A stretch of 64,000 nucleotides of DNA from Acidimicrobiales bacterium. Its GTDB lineage: Bacteria > Actinomycetota > Acidimicrobiia > Acidimicrobiales > UBA8592. A model generated the notes under the pieces. The model was not told the DNA's origin, did not search any database, and saw only the letters and a list, made by a program, of their open reading frames with translations. The position numbers were made by a program, and so were the translations under genes. Below, piece after piece: positions 33,852 to 48,250 of the stretch (within the stretch, counting starts at the first letter, position 1; every line of letters starts with the position of its first letter). The stretch is taken from positions 1 through 64,000 of the forward strand of contig JASLWO010000047.1 of assembly GCA_030740795.1 (NCBI GenBank). The letters run 5' to 3'.

Positions 33852-33942
33852 AACAATAAAAAATTTGATGTTTCACGATTAATACTTCCCTTAATAGGCT
33901 TTGCGGTTGTAGCGTTTGGTTGAACACTATTTGGGAGCATGT

Positions 33943-34935
33943 ATGGCTGATATAAAATCGCCAGATCGAAACTTAGCGATGGAACTAGTTAGGGTCACCG
34001 AAGCGGCGGCAATGGCGGCAGCTCGATGGATGGGCAGAGGTGACAAAGAGGGCGCTGATGGAGCGGCCGTTAACGCTATGAGAGTCGTTCTTCGAAGCGT
34101 CAGCATGGACGGTGTTGTCATCATCGGCGAAGGAGAAAAAGATGAAGCTCCGATGTTGTTCAATGGAGAAAAGGTCGGTGATGGTTCTGCCCCTAAATGC
34201 GATGTGGCTGTTGACCCCATCGATGGAACTACCCTCACCGCGTTGGGTCGCGGAAATGCTATAGCCGTACTCGCTGTCAGTGAAGAAAACACCATGTTTG
34301 ACCCAGGTCCTTGCGTTTATATGGAAAAAATCGCTGTTGGCCCTTCAGCCAAAGGCCTCGTTGACATTAACGCCAGCCCTACTGAAAATCTTCAAGCAAT
34401 TGCTAAGGCTAAGGGAGAAAACGTGAGAGATTTAACAGCTGTTGTTCTTGACCGCCCCCGCCACGATGACCTTATAGAAGAGCTACGCGAAGCTGGAGCT
34501 AGAATCCGACTGATCCCAGATGGTGACGTAGCTGGAGCTATCTCAACTGCGTGGCCTGACTCCGGAGCAGATATTCTTTTCGGAATTGGAGGAACCCCTG
34601 AGGGCGTTATCGCTGCAGCTGCTTTGAAATGCATGGGAGGTGACCTCCAAGGTAAACTATGGCCAAGAAACGATGAAGAGAAACAACAAGCAATTGCGGA
34701 AGGCTACGACCTAGACGCAACACTAACTTTGGATGATTTAGTGAGCGGAGACAATTGTTTCTTTGCCGCTACAGGAATAACTGATGGGGATCTATTGCGC
34801 GGAGTCCAATATGAAAGCAATACCACAGTCACCCAATCTCTAGTGATGCGATCTAAATCGGGCACTGTTCGTTTAGTTAACGCTCAGCACGCTCAAGATA
34901 AATTAAACGCTATTAGCGATATTGACTACGCTTAA
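33943..34935 (+). CDS. glpX: Class II fructose-1,6-bisphosphatase
   Basis: [57 protein letters not shown]. Confidence 0.95.
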   Translation: MADIKSPDRNLAMELVRVTEAAAMAAARWMGRGDKEGADGAAVNAMRVVLRSVSMDGVVIIGEGEKDEAPMLFNGEKVGDGSAPKCDVAVDPIDGTTLTALGRGNAIAVLAVSEENTMFDPGPCVYMEKIAVGPSAKGLVDINASPTENLQAIAKAKGENVRDLTAVVLDRPRHDDLIEELREAGARIRLIPDGDVAGAISTAWPDSGADILFGIGGTPEGVIAAAALKCMGGDLQGKLWPRNDEEKQQAIAEGYDLDATLTLDDLVSGDNCFFAATGITDGDLLRGVQYESNTTVTQSLVMRSKSGTVRLVNAQHAQDKLNAISDIDYA

Positions 34936-34964
34936 ATTTAAGAAACGAGATACTAGGAAAAATA

Positions 34965-35816
34965 ATGAGTGACTTATCTGGGAAATACGCGTTAGTGACT
35001 GGTGGAGGCACCGGTATAGGTTTCGGTATCGCTGTTCGCCTTCTTGAAGCAGGCGCTACGGTGACGATCGCTGGCCGGCGAGAAGACGTCCTTGAAAACT
35101 CAGCTAATGAATTACGTGATTTGAGTTCTTCACCAGACGATATCAGAATCGCTGTTTGCGATGTGACTAACGAAGATGATGTTAAACGTGCTGTTGATAC
35201 GGCTTCAAACGATGAAGGTGTGTTAAACATTTCGGTTGCTAACGCGGGGATCGGCGCTGGAGGGCCATTTCTCACAATGGATGCGGAAACTTTCCGTTCA
35301 GTTCTTGAAGTAAACGTCGTTGGAGCATTTAACACTATTCAAGCTTCAGCAGCCACTATGCGTGAAACAGGAGGGTCAATCATCGCTATTTCATCCATAG
35401 CTGGTGCTTTAGGAGGGAGATTCCGTGCAGCGTATTCTTCCAGCAAAGCCGCCCTTGACATGCTGGTGCGAAGTTCAGCAGATGAACTCGGTGGGTTTGG
35501 GATACGCATAAATTCGATCCGTCCCGGAGTAGTTAGGTCTGAAGCAACGGCCATGATGTTTGACCATCTCCCTCACATCATCGATGACTATAAAAAGAAT
35601 ATGCCTCTTGGTCGTGTCGGCGAACCAGAAGAGGTGGGCGACGCTGTTGTGTGGTTGGCTGGAGATCAAAGCACTTGGGTTACGGGACAAAACATTGCTG
35701 TTGATGGCGGCCATACCTTACGAAGAGCCCCTGACCTTGAACCTGCGATTCGGGCCCGTTTAGGGGAAGAAGAATACGCCAAAATTGTCCGCCCAGGTTC
35801 TGGACCTAATGGGTAA
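34965..35816 (+). CDS. Short-chain dehydrogenase/reductase
   Basis: ALVTGGGTGIGFGIA, NAGIG, YSSSKAALD (YxxxK), IRPGVVRSE. Confidence 0.92.
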   Translation: MSDLSGKYALVTGGGTGIGFGIAVRLLEAGATVTIAGRREDVLENSANELRDLSSSPDDIRIAVCDVTNEDDVKRAVDTASNDEGVLNISVANAGIGAGGPFLTMDAETFRSVLEVNVVGAFNTIQASAATMRETGGSIIAISSIAGALGGRFRAAYSSSKAALDMLVRSSADELGGFGIRINSIRPGVVRSEATAMMFDHLPHIIDDYKKNMPLGRVGEPEEVGDAVVWLAGDQSTWVTGQNIAVDGGHTLRRAPDLEPAIRARLGEEEYAKIVRPGSGPNG

Positions 35817-35836
35817 CTTCTAACTCAACGACGATT

Positions 35837-36229
35837 CTAGTTATTTGAAGCAGCTTCAAGCCGAGATTCAGCTCGCTGCAACGCTGCGGCCGCTTCTTCA
35901 TCTCCAGCATCAGAATTAATGCTTTCCTGAGCATTTTGAAGGGCTTTCTTGGCTCTATCGACATCTATATCTTCAGAGAGTTCAGCTACGTCAGATAAGA
36001 GAGCGACATGGTCATCAGAGACTTCCACGAACCCGCTATGAACCGCTATTCTCTGCACCCCTCCATCCGAAAGCGCTATTCGAACCACTGAAGAGACTAA
36101 GTTCCCCACGAAAGGCACGTGACCGGGTTGGAACCCGATCTCGCCATCAGTCGTTCTAGCGATAACAAGGTCAGCGTCGCCTTCATAAACTATTTTTTCG
36201 GGAGAAACAAGTTCTACTCGCAACGGCAT
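35837..36229 (-). CDS. atpC: F1F0 ATP synthase subunit epsilon
   Basis: LRVELVSPEKIVYEGDADLVIARTTDGEIGFQPGHVPFVG; end of the atp operon. Confidence 0.95.
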   Translation of the reverse strand: MPLRVELVSPEKIVYEGDADLVIARTTDGEIGFQPGHVPFVGNLVSSVVRIALSDGGVQRIAVHSGFVEVSDDHVALLSDVAELSEDIDVDRAKKALQNAQESINSDAGDEEAAAALQRAESRLEAASNN

Positions 36230-36259
36230 CTTAGGCGCTCCTATCTAAACGGGCCGTGG

Positions 36260-38675
<2,416 letters not shown>

Positions 38676-38679
38676 TTAA

Positions 38680-40311
38680 CTAGCCCTCGTTTTCCTCACC
38701 GCGAGCGATATCGGTCTCGGGAAGAGTTATATCTGAGTCCACCATTGCAGTTTCGGCATCAGGTTGTTCCTGAGCTTCTGGTGAAACATCTTCATTCTCG
38801 TCTGAGCTTTCAAAGTTCTCAGAATATGAGCTAATTATTGAATTAAGGGTTTCCTCATCGACGGTCCCTGATGAAACGATGTCAGCGAGAAGACCGGAGT
38901 GTTGTGATCGGACAAGGTCAAGGAGTCCTTCTTCGAAACGTCCAACATCGTCTACTGAGACATTGTCAAGGTAACCTTGTGTCCCAGCGAAAAGCGAAAC
39001 AACTTGTTCTTCGACTTTCATTGGTGAGTTAATTCCTTGTTTGAGGAGTTCTGTTAGCCGGTAACCTCGATCAAGTTGGTTTTGGGAAACAGCATCTAAG
39101 TCGGACCCGAAGGCAGCGAAAGATTCTAGCTCTCGGAACTGTTGTAGATCTGATTTAAGTGTTCCAACAGCAGTTTTCATTGCTTTAATTTGTGCTGCTG
39201 ACCCTACACGTGAAACTGAGATGCCTACATCCACGGCCGGGCGGACACCAGATTTGAACAAATCATCCTGCAAGAATATTTGACCGTCAGTGATCGAGAT
39301 CACGTTTGTGGGGATGTATGCGGATACGTCTCCAGCTTTGGTTTCTATCACGGGTAGAGCGGTGAGGCTTCCAGCTCCAAGCTCATCACTTAGCTTCGCA
39401 GCTCTTTCCAATAACCGGCTATGGAGATAGAAAACATCTCCAGGGTAGGCTTCACGCCCTGGAGGACGTCGAAGCAGCAACGCCATTTGCCGATAGGCCT
39501 CAGCTTGTTTAGAAAGGTCATCGTAGACGACAAGGGCGTGTTCCGCGTTATCCATCCAATGCTGGCCGATAGCGCATCCCGCGTACGGAGCCAAGTATTT
39601 GAATGGTGCAGGGTCTGAAGCTGGGGCTACTACGACAACCGTGTAATCAAGGGCCCCGAATTCTTCTAAGGTCGCAACGGTTTGGGCCACAGTTGATGCT
39701 TTCTGCCCAATAGCGACGTATATGCATTTAACGCCTAAGCCTTTTTGGTTAATGATCGTGTCAATGGCGATGGTTGTTTTCCCTGTTTTACGGTCACCAA
39801 TGATTAACTCTCGTTGCCCTCTTCCAATTGGGATGAGGGAATCGATTGCTTTGATACCTGTTTGCATGGGTTCATGGACTGGTTTACGTCCAATGATCCC
39901 AGGTGCTTGAACTTCCATCCTTCGTGATTGCGACCCAGAAATGGCGCCTTTCCCATCAATAGGTTCACCCAGTGCGTTAACAACGCGTCCAAGCATTGCG
40001 TCACCCACTGGCATTGACAGGATCTCTCCAGTTGAGCGGACTGGTTGCCCTTCTTCGATTCCGGTTGTCTCTCCTAGCACAACCGTTCCGATGGTGTCTT
40101 CATCTAGGTTCAGGGCAAGACCTACAATACCTCCTTCAAATTGGAGCATTTCGTTTACTGCTGCGTTCGGCAACCCTGATACTCGGGCGATACCGTCACC
40201 TACTTCTACCACGCGCCCTACTTGCCCTGACGCTACAGATGGTTCAAACCCATCTAGGTTTTTTCTTATCGCTGACGCGATGTCTTTAGTGTTTATAGTG
40301 AGTTCTGCCAT
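38680..40311 (-). CDS. atpA: F1F0 ATP synthase subunit alpha, with acidic C-terminal tail
   Basis: [33 protein letters not shown]. The tail [42 protein letters not shown] extends past the usual end. Confidence 0.98.
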   Translation of the reverse strand: MAELTINTKDIASAIRKNLDGFEPSVASGQVGRVVEVGDGIARVSGLPNAAVNEMLQFEGGIVGLALNLDEDTIGTVVLGETTGIEEGQPVRSTGEILSMPVGDAMLGRVVNALGEPIDGKGAISGSQSRRMEVQAPGIIGRKPVHEPMQTGIKAIDSLIPIGRGQRELIIGDRKTGKTTIAIDTIINQKGLGVKCIYVAIGQKASTVAQTVATLEEFGALDYTVVVVAPASDPAPFKYLAPYAGCAIGQHWMDNAEHALVVYDDLSKQAEAYRQMALLLRRPPGREAYPGDVFYLHSRLLERAAKLSDELGAGSLTALPVIETKAGDVSAYIPTNVISITDGQIFLQDDLFKSGVRPAVDVGISVSRVGSAAQIKAMKTAVGTLKSDLQQFRELESFAAFGSDLDAVSQNQLDRGYRLTELLKQGINSPMKVEEQVVSLFAGTQGYLDNVSVDDVGRFEEGLLDLVRSQHSGLLADIVSSGTVDEETLNSIISSYSENFESSDENEDVSPEAQEQPDAETAMVDSDITLPETDIARGEENEG

Positions 40312-40313
40312 AT

Positions 40314-40841
40314 CTAAAACGCCTCTCGAAGTTGCTTGAGTCTCGTACGGACTGTTCCATCGATTACTTCATCCTCGATCTGCACTAGCAGACCGCCCAT
40401 CACTGATTCATCTATGATGACTTTCATTTCTACATCTTTCCCTGTTGCTGATTTAAGAGCAGTTGCTAGTCTTGATTGCTGATCGTCGGTCAATTCAACG
40501 ACTGAGAAGACTTCAGCAACTGCCTTTTCGCGGGTTTCAGCCCCGAGAGCAACTACACGATCGGCGATACTTTTGATATCAGATCCTCTTCCTGCAGCTA
40601 CAAGCATCGAAACAAGCGCCACAGTAGTTTGGGTTACTTGACCATCAAGAAGGTCTTCTACGATCTGTTGCCTTCTGGCAGTGGGGACGCTTGAATCGCT
40701 GAGAGTTGTTTTCAGTTCATCTGAACCTTCAAGAACTTGAGCGAACCTATATAGTTCGTCTTCAACCTTGGTCCCAGTTCCTTCACCAGCGGCTACTGAC
40801 AGAATTGCCTGTGCGTAACTGTTGATTTTATCGTCTGCCAT
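40314..40841 (-). CDS. atpH: F1F0 ATP synthase subunit delta
   Basis: [57 protein letters not shown]. Confidence 0.93.
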   Translation of the reverse strand: MADDKINSYAQAILSVAAGEGTGTKVEDELYRFAQVLEGSDELKTTLSDSSVPTARRQQIVEDLLDGQVTQTTVALVSMLVAAGRGSDIKSIADRVVALGAETREKAVAEVFSVVELTDDQQSRLATALKSATGKDVEMKVIIDESVMGGLLVQIEDEVIDGTVRTRLKQLREAF

Positions 40842-40859
40842 CAGTCCCTCACTCGCCTA

Positions 40860-41576
40860 TTAGTTTGAGCCGACTTGATCAATGTAATTATCGATAAGGC
40901 GTGCTTGAGCTTCCGCATCTAGGTTTGCCTCAACGACTCTTTCAGCGGCGCCAACTACTATGTCAGCTACCTCGCTTTGGAGGTCTCCCATTGCCCTGTC
41001 ATGGGCTGCTTCTATATCTGAAGCGGCTTGAGATTTCATTTCAGCAATTTCGGTTTCAGCGCGTGCCTGTAGATCAGATCTTAGAACTTCGGCCTGCTGG
41101 CGGGCTTCTTCAAGTACCGCTGCTGCCGCTGACTTCGCGTCAGCAAGTTCTGCCTCGTACTGGCTTTTCACAGCCTGAGCATCTGCTTTTGCCTTATCTG
41201 CTTCATCAAGATCAGAAGCTATCTTCTCTGAACGTTCATTCATGATTTTTTGCACTGCTGGGAATCCTTTCCACAGCATTAGTGCTAGAAGCACAAGAAA
41301 GGCGCCGCCGCCCCAGATGATCTCATTGACTTCTGGGATGATGGGACTAGGTGCCTCGATGCATCCTTCGACGCTGTCGCTAAGAGTTTGGAGAGCTTCC
41401 TCATTACCGCCGCCATGTAAATCATGCAGGCTCAGGCCGGTCTCCTCTTCAAAGGCTTCAATTTCTTCTATCGCACAGCTTCCGACGCTCTCACCACTTG
41501 CTGATGCAGTGCCCGTCATTCCTAACGTGAGAAGCAAACTTCCGGATATGAAAGCGATAACAAATCGTTTCTTCAT
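40860..41576 (-). CDS. atpF: F1F0 ATP synthase subunit b with N-terminal signal peptide and extracytoplasmic segment
   Basis: MKKRFVIAFISGSLLLTLGMTGTASAS signal, Cys-containing segment, then TM and canonical b-subunit coiled coil; start chosen at 41576. Confidence 0.92.
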   Translation of the reverse strand: MKKRFVIAFISGSLLLTLGMTGTASASGESVGSCAIEEIEAFEEETGLSLHDLHGGGNEEALQTLSDSVEGCIEAPSPIIPEVNEIIWGGGAFLVLLALMLWKGFPAVQKIMNERSEKIASDLDEADKAKADAQAVKSQYEAELADAKSAAAAVLEEARQQAEVLRSDLQARAETEIAEMKSQAASDIEAAHDRAMGDLQSEVADIVVGAAERVVEANLDAEAQARLIDNYIDQVGSN

Positions 41577-41604
41577 GATTTTTCCCTTTGGGTCTTTGAG
41601 TCGT

Positions 41605-42659
<1,055 letters not shown>

Positions 42660-42664
42660 GACTC

Positions 42665-43153
42665 CTAACCTATACTTTTTTTCTTCTTTTGTCTCTTTAT
42701 ACGAGGCTTTAGACCCGGATAACTAAGAGTGGCAGATACGTATCGCATTTCCCAAATCAAAAGACCTAAATGTAGGAAAATTAATACAGCTGCGAAGGGG
42801 GCGATATTGAACCAAGTACTGTTACGGATGGGCAGAACCACTCCGGTTATTACCCCCATCCTTATGACGAAACCTCCAAGCACAGCGCCTAGAAGCAGTT
42901 GAGGAGATATTCTTACCGCCCATTCAATAACCCAAGCACCTGCGAGGAAATTTGCTAGGACTATGCCTAGGGCAATAGCTCCACAAGCTAGCCCGTTGAC
43001 ACCCCAGAAAATAAGGCAAAGCAGGAGCAAGATTGGTGAGATCATAACTCCCCTTCTAAAAAGGTCAGATGCTACTTCGCGTTCTGGCGCTCCTTCAAAT
43101 GCACTTCTTTCGCTACTCATCAATCCCTTTCGCGTCCGGTAACGCTTCCTCAT
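42665..43153 (-). CDS. Putative ATP synthase-associated membrane protein (AtpI-like position)
   Basis: Four hydrophobic segments; directly upstream of atpB. Confidence 0.6.
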   Translation of the reverse strand: MRKRYRTRKGLMSSERSAFEGAPEREVASDLFRRGVMISPILLLLCLIFWGVNGLACGAIALGIVLANFLAGAWVIEWAVRISPQLLLGAVLGGFVIRMGVITGVVLPIRNSTWFNIAPFAAVLIFLHLGLLIWEMRYVSATLSYPGLKPRIKRQKKKKSIG

Positions 43154-43388
43154 ATGCTTTCATTTTCTGAGTGTAGGTATACCAGAGTTTCCACACTTCA
43201 TAAACAGCGACCACTCCGGCCAGAAGAGCAAGAAACACCGGACCGGTTCCCAACCAACGATCAACGAGATATCCAAAAAACCCAAATAGGGCTGGTGTGA
43301 GCACGAGTTCAAATGCTGCCACTACACCGTCTTCCGCTGCCTCAAGAGCTCTAACTGGCTTTGCCAAAACTTTATAGCTCCTTTGCAA
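43113..43388 (-). CDS. AtpZ/AtpI-like small membrane protein
   Basis: VLTPALFGFFGYLVDRWLGTGPVFLALLAGVVAVYEVWKLWYTY (GxxxDxxxGT..F). Confidence 0.65.
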   Translation of the reverse strand: MQRSYKVLAKPVRALEAAEDGVVAAFELVLTPALFGFFGYLVDRWLGTGPVFLALLAGVVAVYEVWKLWYTYTQKMKAYEEALPDAKGIDE

Positions 43389-43583
43389 CTAGGCGATGTG
43401 ATTCTTTATGGAATCGCTTACGGCAATCTACCATCGTTGCTAGAAATTGCCGTCATGAAAGTTTCAAAATTAGTAAGGACTCTCCAATAATGTCGCCAGT
43501 CAACTGTTGGTCTATCAAAGTTCTAAATGGATCTAGTAGGATCCGCCATAGCTACTACGATCATTAGTTATGCAAGGAGAGCT

Positions 43584-45044
43584 ATGAACGAAAATTCTAA
43601 TGAAGAGGTCTTGACCGATGAGTCCAAAGCATTTTCGTACGGGCTGAACATTATTGAGAAGAGCGAACCGTTAGTAGCGGAGTACATTCGTGGAGAATTA
43701 GGAAATCAACGTAACCAGTTAAAGCTCATTGCTTCAGAGAATTACGCTTCACCTGCTGTCCTTTTAGCTATGGGTAACTGGTTCAGCGACAAATACGCTG
43801 AAGGAACCCCTGGCCACCGGTTCTACGCTGGTTGTGAATTTGTAGATAAAGTTGAAACATTAGCTAGCGAACACGCTAAAGACCTTTTCGACGCTCGCTA
43901 TGCATATGTGCAGCCACATTCTGGCATAGACGCTAACTTGGTTGCTTTCTGGTCTCTTCTCGCATACCGAGTTGAAGTCCCTTTTCTTGAGGCGCATGGA
44001 TCGAAACACGTTAATGACCTCACCGAAAATGATTGGGCGGTTCTTCGAAAAGCTTTCGGGGATCAGCGAATGATCGGCATGTCTCTTGATGCAGGAGGTC
44101 ACCTTACTCACGGGTTTCGCCCTAATATCTCTGGAAAACTTTTTGATCAACGATCGTACGGTGTTGACCCTGAAACTGAAAGGGTGGATTATGACGCTAT
44201 CCGAAGCCTTGCTCAAGATTTCCGACCGTTAATAATTGTCGCTGGATACTCCGCTCATCCAAGAAAAATAGATTTTGCGAAGATGCGCGAAATAGCTGAT
44301 GACGTTGACGCTGTCCTAATGGTGGATATGGCGCATTTCGCTGGTCTTGTAGCCGGGAAGGTCTTCACCGGAGATTTCGATCCGATACCTCACGCTCATA
44401 TTGTTACTTCCACGACTCATAAATCCCTTCGTGGGCCCCGTGGTGGAATTGTGCTTTCTAACGAAGAAGATCTAACTGAACATATAGATAAAGGTTGCCC
44501 GATGGTGCTTGGTGGCCCACTCGCCAATGTCATGGCAGCGAAAGCTGTGGCTTTTGCTGAGGCGAAAACGGAATCATTTCGGTCGTATGCTCAACAAGTC
44601 GTCGATAACGCTAATGCCTTGGCTGAAGGCATAAAGAAACGCGGAGGTCGTCTAGTAACAGATGGCACTGACAATCATCTTGTCCTTGTCGATGTCCGTA
44701 GTTTCGGTTTGACAGGACGCCAAGCAGAGAGCGCTCTGGAAGAGTCAGGGGTAATCGTAAATAGGAATTCCGTACCTTTTGACCCAAATGGCGCCTGGTA
44801 CACGTCAGGCATTCGTTTGGGAACTCCTGCTTTGACCAGCGTGGGAATGAATTGTGACGACATGGACCATATCGCAGAAATTATATGTTCAACTTTGAAA
44901 GCGACGGAACCGTTGACTACTAGCTCTGGAGAGATGTCTAAAGCTAAGTATGATCTTTCTGGTTCGGTTCAGAGTGAGAACCGGACTCTATGCGCTGAGC
45001 TTCTTGGTCGGAACCCGTTGTACCCTGAGGTTGGTTTACCGTAA
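43584..45044 (+). CDS. glyA: Serine hydroxymethyltransferase
   Basis: [56 protein letters not shown]; start at MNENSNEEV (43584). Confidence 0.95.
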   Translation: MNENSNEEVLTDESKAFSYGLNIIEKSEPLVAEYIRGELGNQRNQLKLIASENYASPAVLLAMGNWFSDKYAEGTPGHRFYAGCEFVDKVETLASEHAKDLFDARYAYVQPHSGIDANLVAFWSLLAYRVEVPFLEAHGSKHVNDLTENDWAVLRKAFGDQRMIGMSLDAGGHLTHGFRPNISGKLFDQRSYGVDPETERVDYDAIRSLAQDFRPLIIVAGYSAHPRKIDFAKMREIADDVDAVLMVDMAHFAGLVAGKVFTGDFDPIPHAHIVTSTTHKSLRGPRGGIVLSNEEDLTEHIDKGCPMVLGGPLANVMAAKAVAFAEAKTESFRSYAQQVVDNANALAEGIKKRGGRLVTDGTDNHLVLVDVRSFGLTGRQAESALEESGVIVNRNSVPFDPNGAWYTSGIRLGTPALTSVGMNCDDMDHIAEIICSTLKATEPLTTSSGEMSKAKYDLSGSVQSENRTLCAELLGRNPLYPEVGLP

Positions 45045-45060
45045 AAACCTTATTTTGAGA

Positions 45061-45516
45061 TTACAAAAGGTCGTCGATTTTCTGAACACGGTCGGCATGA
45101 CGTCCGCCTTCGAATTCCGCACTGATAAAAGCGAAAAGCGCTTCTTTGGCTATTTCTGGTCCGATTAGTCTTTCTCCTAAGCAAATAATATTCGCGTTGT
45201 TGTGTTCTCTTGCTAAGTGAGCTGAGGTGACGTCGTGGATTGTAGCTGCTCGAACACCCGGTATTTTATTAGCTGCTATCCCTATCCCTATTCCACTTCC
45301 ACAAACTAGCAACCCGAGGTCCGCGTCGCCTCCAGCGACTGCTCGTCCAACCACTGCCCCGTAATCTGGGTAATCAACCCGGTCGGGTGTTTTCGTTCCA
45401 AGGTCTATGACTTCGTGCCCTAATTCCTTCAAATAGTTGACCAATTCTTGCTTGAGGGCCAATCCTGCGTGATCGCATCCTGCCGCTATTTTCTCTTCGG
45501 CTTTATATGTGTTCAT
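45061..45516 (-). CDS. rpiB: Ribose-5-phosphate isomerase B
   Basis: IAAGCDHAGLALKQELVNYLKELGHEVIDLGT; LLVCGSGIGIGIAANK. Confidence 0.94.
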   Translation of the reverse strand: MNTYKAEEKIAAGCDHAGLALKQELVNYLKELGHEVIDLGTKTPDRVDYPDYGAVVGRAVAGGDADLGLLVCGSGIGIGIAANKIPGVRAATIHDVTSAHLAREHNNANIICLGERLIGPEIAKEALFAFISAEFEGGRHADRVQKIDDLL

Positions 45517-45582
45517 GTGTTAGACGGTAGTGCGGTTATCTTGTCCATGTGGAGAAATTCTGAGAAAAGAGCTAGTGGAAAG

Positions 45583-46215
45583 TTATGTTTGTTCTAACCC
45601 GTTAAGTAGCTGAAGGATCTGTGTTTCGCTTATAGGACCTTCACGGATTACTTCTGGGTTGGCTTTGGATAAGTCAACGATTGTTGAAGCGGCTCCGTGG
45701 TCGCATTCTCCGCCATCAATTCCGACTTCGACCTCTTGGAAAAGCTCAGCGATCTCTTGTAGAGCCACTGGGGTTGGTTTCCCATGGAGATTTGCGCTGG
45801 TTGTTGCAAGAGGTCCAGTTCGGGATATCAGTTCTCTTATGAAATCATGGTTCGGGCAACGTACGGCGATGGTTTCTTCCTCATCGGCGGAGTGGCAGAA
45901 GTCCGAGAGTACATCTGGGAGGATTAATGTTAAAGGCCCAGGCCAAAAAGCATCAACCAGTTTGGTCATTGCCGGGCTGTCGTGAGAACTGATTTCGTTG
46001 ATTTGGTTTTTATCGCTTAGCAGTAAAGGCAAGGGCATTGTCGTAGGCCGTTTTTTCAGTTCGAAGATTTTATTTATCGCTGAAGGGAATTTGGGTAGCG
46101 CTCCAATCCCGTAGACGGTATCGGTTGGGAAAATCACTACTCCTCCAGCTAGTAGGGTGTCTGCTGAATTTTTTAGGGCATGTGCCCTGCTTTTGGAAAG
46201 ATCTATGATTTCCAT
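45583..46215 (-). CDS. L-threonylcarbamoyladenylate synthase (Sua5/YrdC family)
   Basis: GGVVIFPTDTVYGIGAL, FELKKRPTTMPLPLL, FWPGPLTLIL, TTSANLHGKPTP. Confidence 0.93.
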   Translation of the reverse strand: MEIIDLSKSRAHALKNSADTLLAGGVVIFPTDTVYGIGALPKFPSAINKIFELKKRPTTMPLPLLLSDKNQINEISSHDSPAMTKLVDAFWPGPLTLILPDVLSDFCHSADEEETIAVRCPNHDFIRELISRTGPLATTSANLHGKPTPVALQEIAELFQEVEVGIDGGECDHGAASTIVDLSKANPEVIREGPISETQILQLLNGLEQT

Positions 46216-47105
46216 AAGCAGCTCATTACACGCGATTTCTGGGTTAAGTCTTTATGAATTTCAATATTTTCGTAACCTATTTCTTTAGCTTTTTGTGACA
46301 TGGGTTCAATCTGGTTTGGAGCCATTTCTATAGCTAGCGCTCCTTTGGGTTGTAACCAAATGCGGGCTTCATCCAATATTGTTTCAATGTCTTCAGTGCC
46401 TTTTTCTCCTGCATATAACGCCATGTGCGGTTCCCAGTTAGCTACTTCTGCCGGCAGAGACTCTTTAGTTGAGATGTATGGAGGGTTTGATACGACTAAT
46501 GAGAATGATTCTTTGAGTTCCTCGGGGATAGTTTCGAACCATGAGCTACGCATGATTTGAACTTTTCTAGCATGGTTCCCCAATCCGGTTAGATTAGCTG
46601 CTGCTACTTTTAACGCCTCTTCTGAGCTATCTACGAGAATCACTTCAACATCTTCGCGTTCTTGCGCTATGGATAAACCGATCGCCCCTGATCCTGTACC
46701 GAAGTCCCCTACTAGGTGTGGAGTTTGGTTAGTTCCATTTGTGAGAAGCTTGTGAGCCACATCAACTAATATCTCGGTTTCTGGCCGTGGTATGAGGACC
46801 CGGTCATCAATAAACAAGTCTAGGTTCCTGAATCCCCATGAGCCCAGAGCGTATTGCAGTGGTTCTCCGTCCAAGCGTTTTTTAAGCATTATCTCGAAAT
46901 GTTTAATTCCTAGAGTGGGAGCTGCCATGTTCATTGCTGAAGCGAATTGGGCTCCTTCATATCCGGATGCTTTCTCAACAATCCATTTTGCTTCCGTAGC
47001 TGAAGTTTCTGTATCCGTGGATGCGAGTTGTTCTTTGGCTTTGTTATAGAGCTGATGCCACGAGACCTCTTCTTGAGCTATCTCTCGAGGGTCTTGTGAG
47101 GTCAT
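46203..47105 (-). CDS. prmC: Peptide chain release factor N5-glutamine methyltransferase
   Basis: VLIPRPETEILVD, GDFGTGSGAIGLSIA, VVSNPPYIS. Confidence 0.95.
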   Translation of the reverse strand: MTSQDPREIAQEEVSWHQLYNKAKEQLASTDTETSATEAKWIVEKASGYEGAQFASAMNMAAPTLGIKHFEIMLKKRLDGEPLQYALGSWGFRNLDLFIDDRVLIPRPETEILVDVAHKLLTNGTNQTPHLVGDFGTGSGAIGLSIAQEREDVEVILVDSSEEALKVAAANLTGLGNHARKVQIMRSSWFETIPEELKESFSLVVSNPPYISTKESLPAEVANWEPHMALYAGEKGTEDIETILDEARIWLQPKGALAIEMAPNQIEPMSQKAKEIGYENIEIHKDLTQKSRVMSCLWKS

Positions 47106-48175
47106 TCTTCTGTTTCTATTTTGGTTAATTGGGTTGTTCTTTCATCTTCCGAGAGCGCATCAACAACATGGTTCATTTCTCCGGCGAGAATTCGGTCCAG
47201 TTTGTAGAGTGTGAGCCCTATCCTGTGGTCCGTGACCCGATTTTCCTTGAAATTGTAAGTCCGTATTTTTTCTGACCGTCCACCGCCACCCATTTGGTCT
47301 TTTCTTGTAGCTGATTGTTCCGCCTGAACTCGTTCTTGTTCTGCTTGGAGTAGCCGCGATCGTAAAACAACCATGGCTCGAGCCTTATTCTGTAGTTGGC
47401 TTTTCTCGTCTTGCATCGAAACGATAATCCCTGTCGGTTTATGCGTGATGCGGACTGCTGAGTCAGTTGTGTTAACGGATTGCCCTCCGGGACCCGACGC
47501 TCTGAAAACATCGACTTGCAAGTCTGATTCTTGAATGCTTACATCTATCTCATCTGCTTCTGGCAGCACTGAAACAGTGGCCGAAGATGTATGTACCCGA
47601 CCTTGAGTTTCTGTGACAGGAACTCGTTGGACGCGGTGAGGTCCCCCTTCATATTTCATCTGACCCCAGACGTCTTGACCTTTCAGGATGAACGTTATTG
47701 TCGTAAATCCGCCCATGTCAGAGTGCTGACTATTGAGGACTTCAAGCTTCCAACCTTTTTTGCCTCCAAAGCTTGAATACATTTCAAACAAGTCTCTTGC
47801 AAAGAGATTAGCTTCTTCCCCTCCTTCAGCGCCTCGAATTTCAATTATGACGTTCTTGTCTTCATTGGGGTCTTTGGGGATTAGAAGATGTCGTAGTTCT
47901 TCTTCTATGGTTTCTATGGTTTCTTGGTTCTGGTTTATTTCTTCCCTGAGTATTTCTCGTTCTTGACCGTCAGCTTCTGAAAGCATTTCTTTAGCTACCA
48001 ATAAATCATCTGATGCAGACCTGATCCCACGTATGCAATTAACAATGTTTTCAAGTTCGCTGTACCGTTTTGCTGCCTTTGCGTACTCTTTTTGGTCAGC
48101 TAATAGGTCTTGATCGCCCAGTCGATCTTGAAGATCCAAGAATTCTTGTTCTAGTTCTTCATGTAGATCTGCCAT
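47102..48175 (-). CDS. prfA: Peptide chain release factor 1
   Basis: IEIRGAEGGEEANLFARDLFEMY; GGQ motif RASGPGGQSVNTTDSAVRITH. Confidence 0.97.
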   Translation of the reverse strand: MADLHEELEQEFLDLQDRLGDQDLLADQKEYAKAAKRYSELENIVNCIRGIRSASDDLLVAKEMLSEADGQEREILREEINQNQETIETIEEELRHLLIPKDPNEDKNVIIEIRGAEGGEEANLFARDLFEMYSSFGGKKGWKLEVLNSQHSDMGGFTTITFILKGQDVWGQMKYEGGPHRVQRVPVTETQGRVHTSSATVSVLPEADEIDVSIQESDLQVDVFRASGPGGQSVNTTDSAVRITHKPTGIIVSMQDEKSQLQNKARAMVVLRSRLLQAEQERVQAEQSATRKDQMGGGGRSEKIRTYNFKENRVTDHRIGLTLYKLDRILAGEMNHVVDALSEDERTTQLTKIETEE

Positions 48176-48250
48176 GAAGTGAGAATACCTTTACTTTCGC
48201 TTTAAATCTGTGTTGCTGAATTGATTAATTCTAAGAAACCATCTACCAGA

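Noticed and set aside
43389-43583. glyA upstream region considered for a glycine or THF/ZTP riboswitch
   Set aside because: No recognisable conserved core of these riboswitch classes by eye; Infernal would be needed to reopen this.
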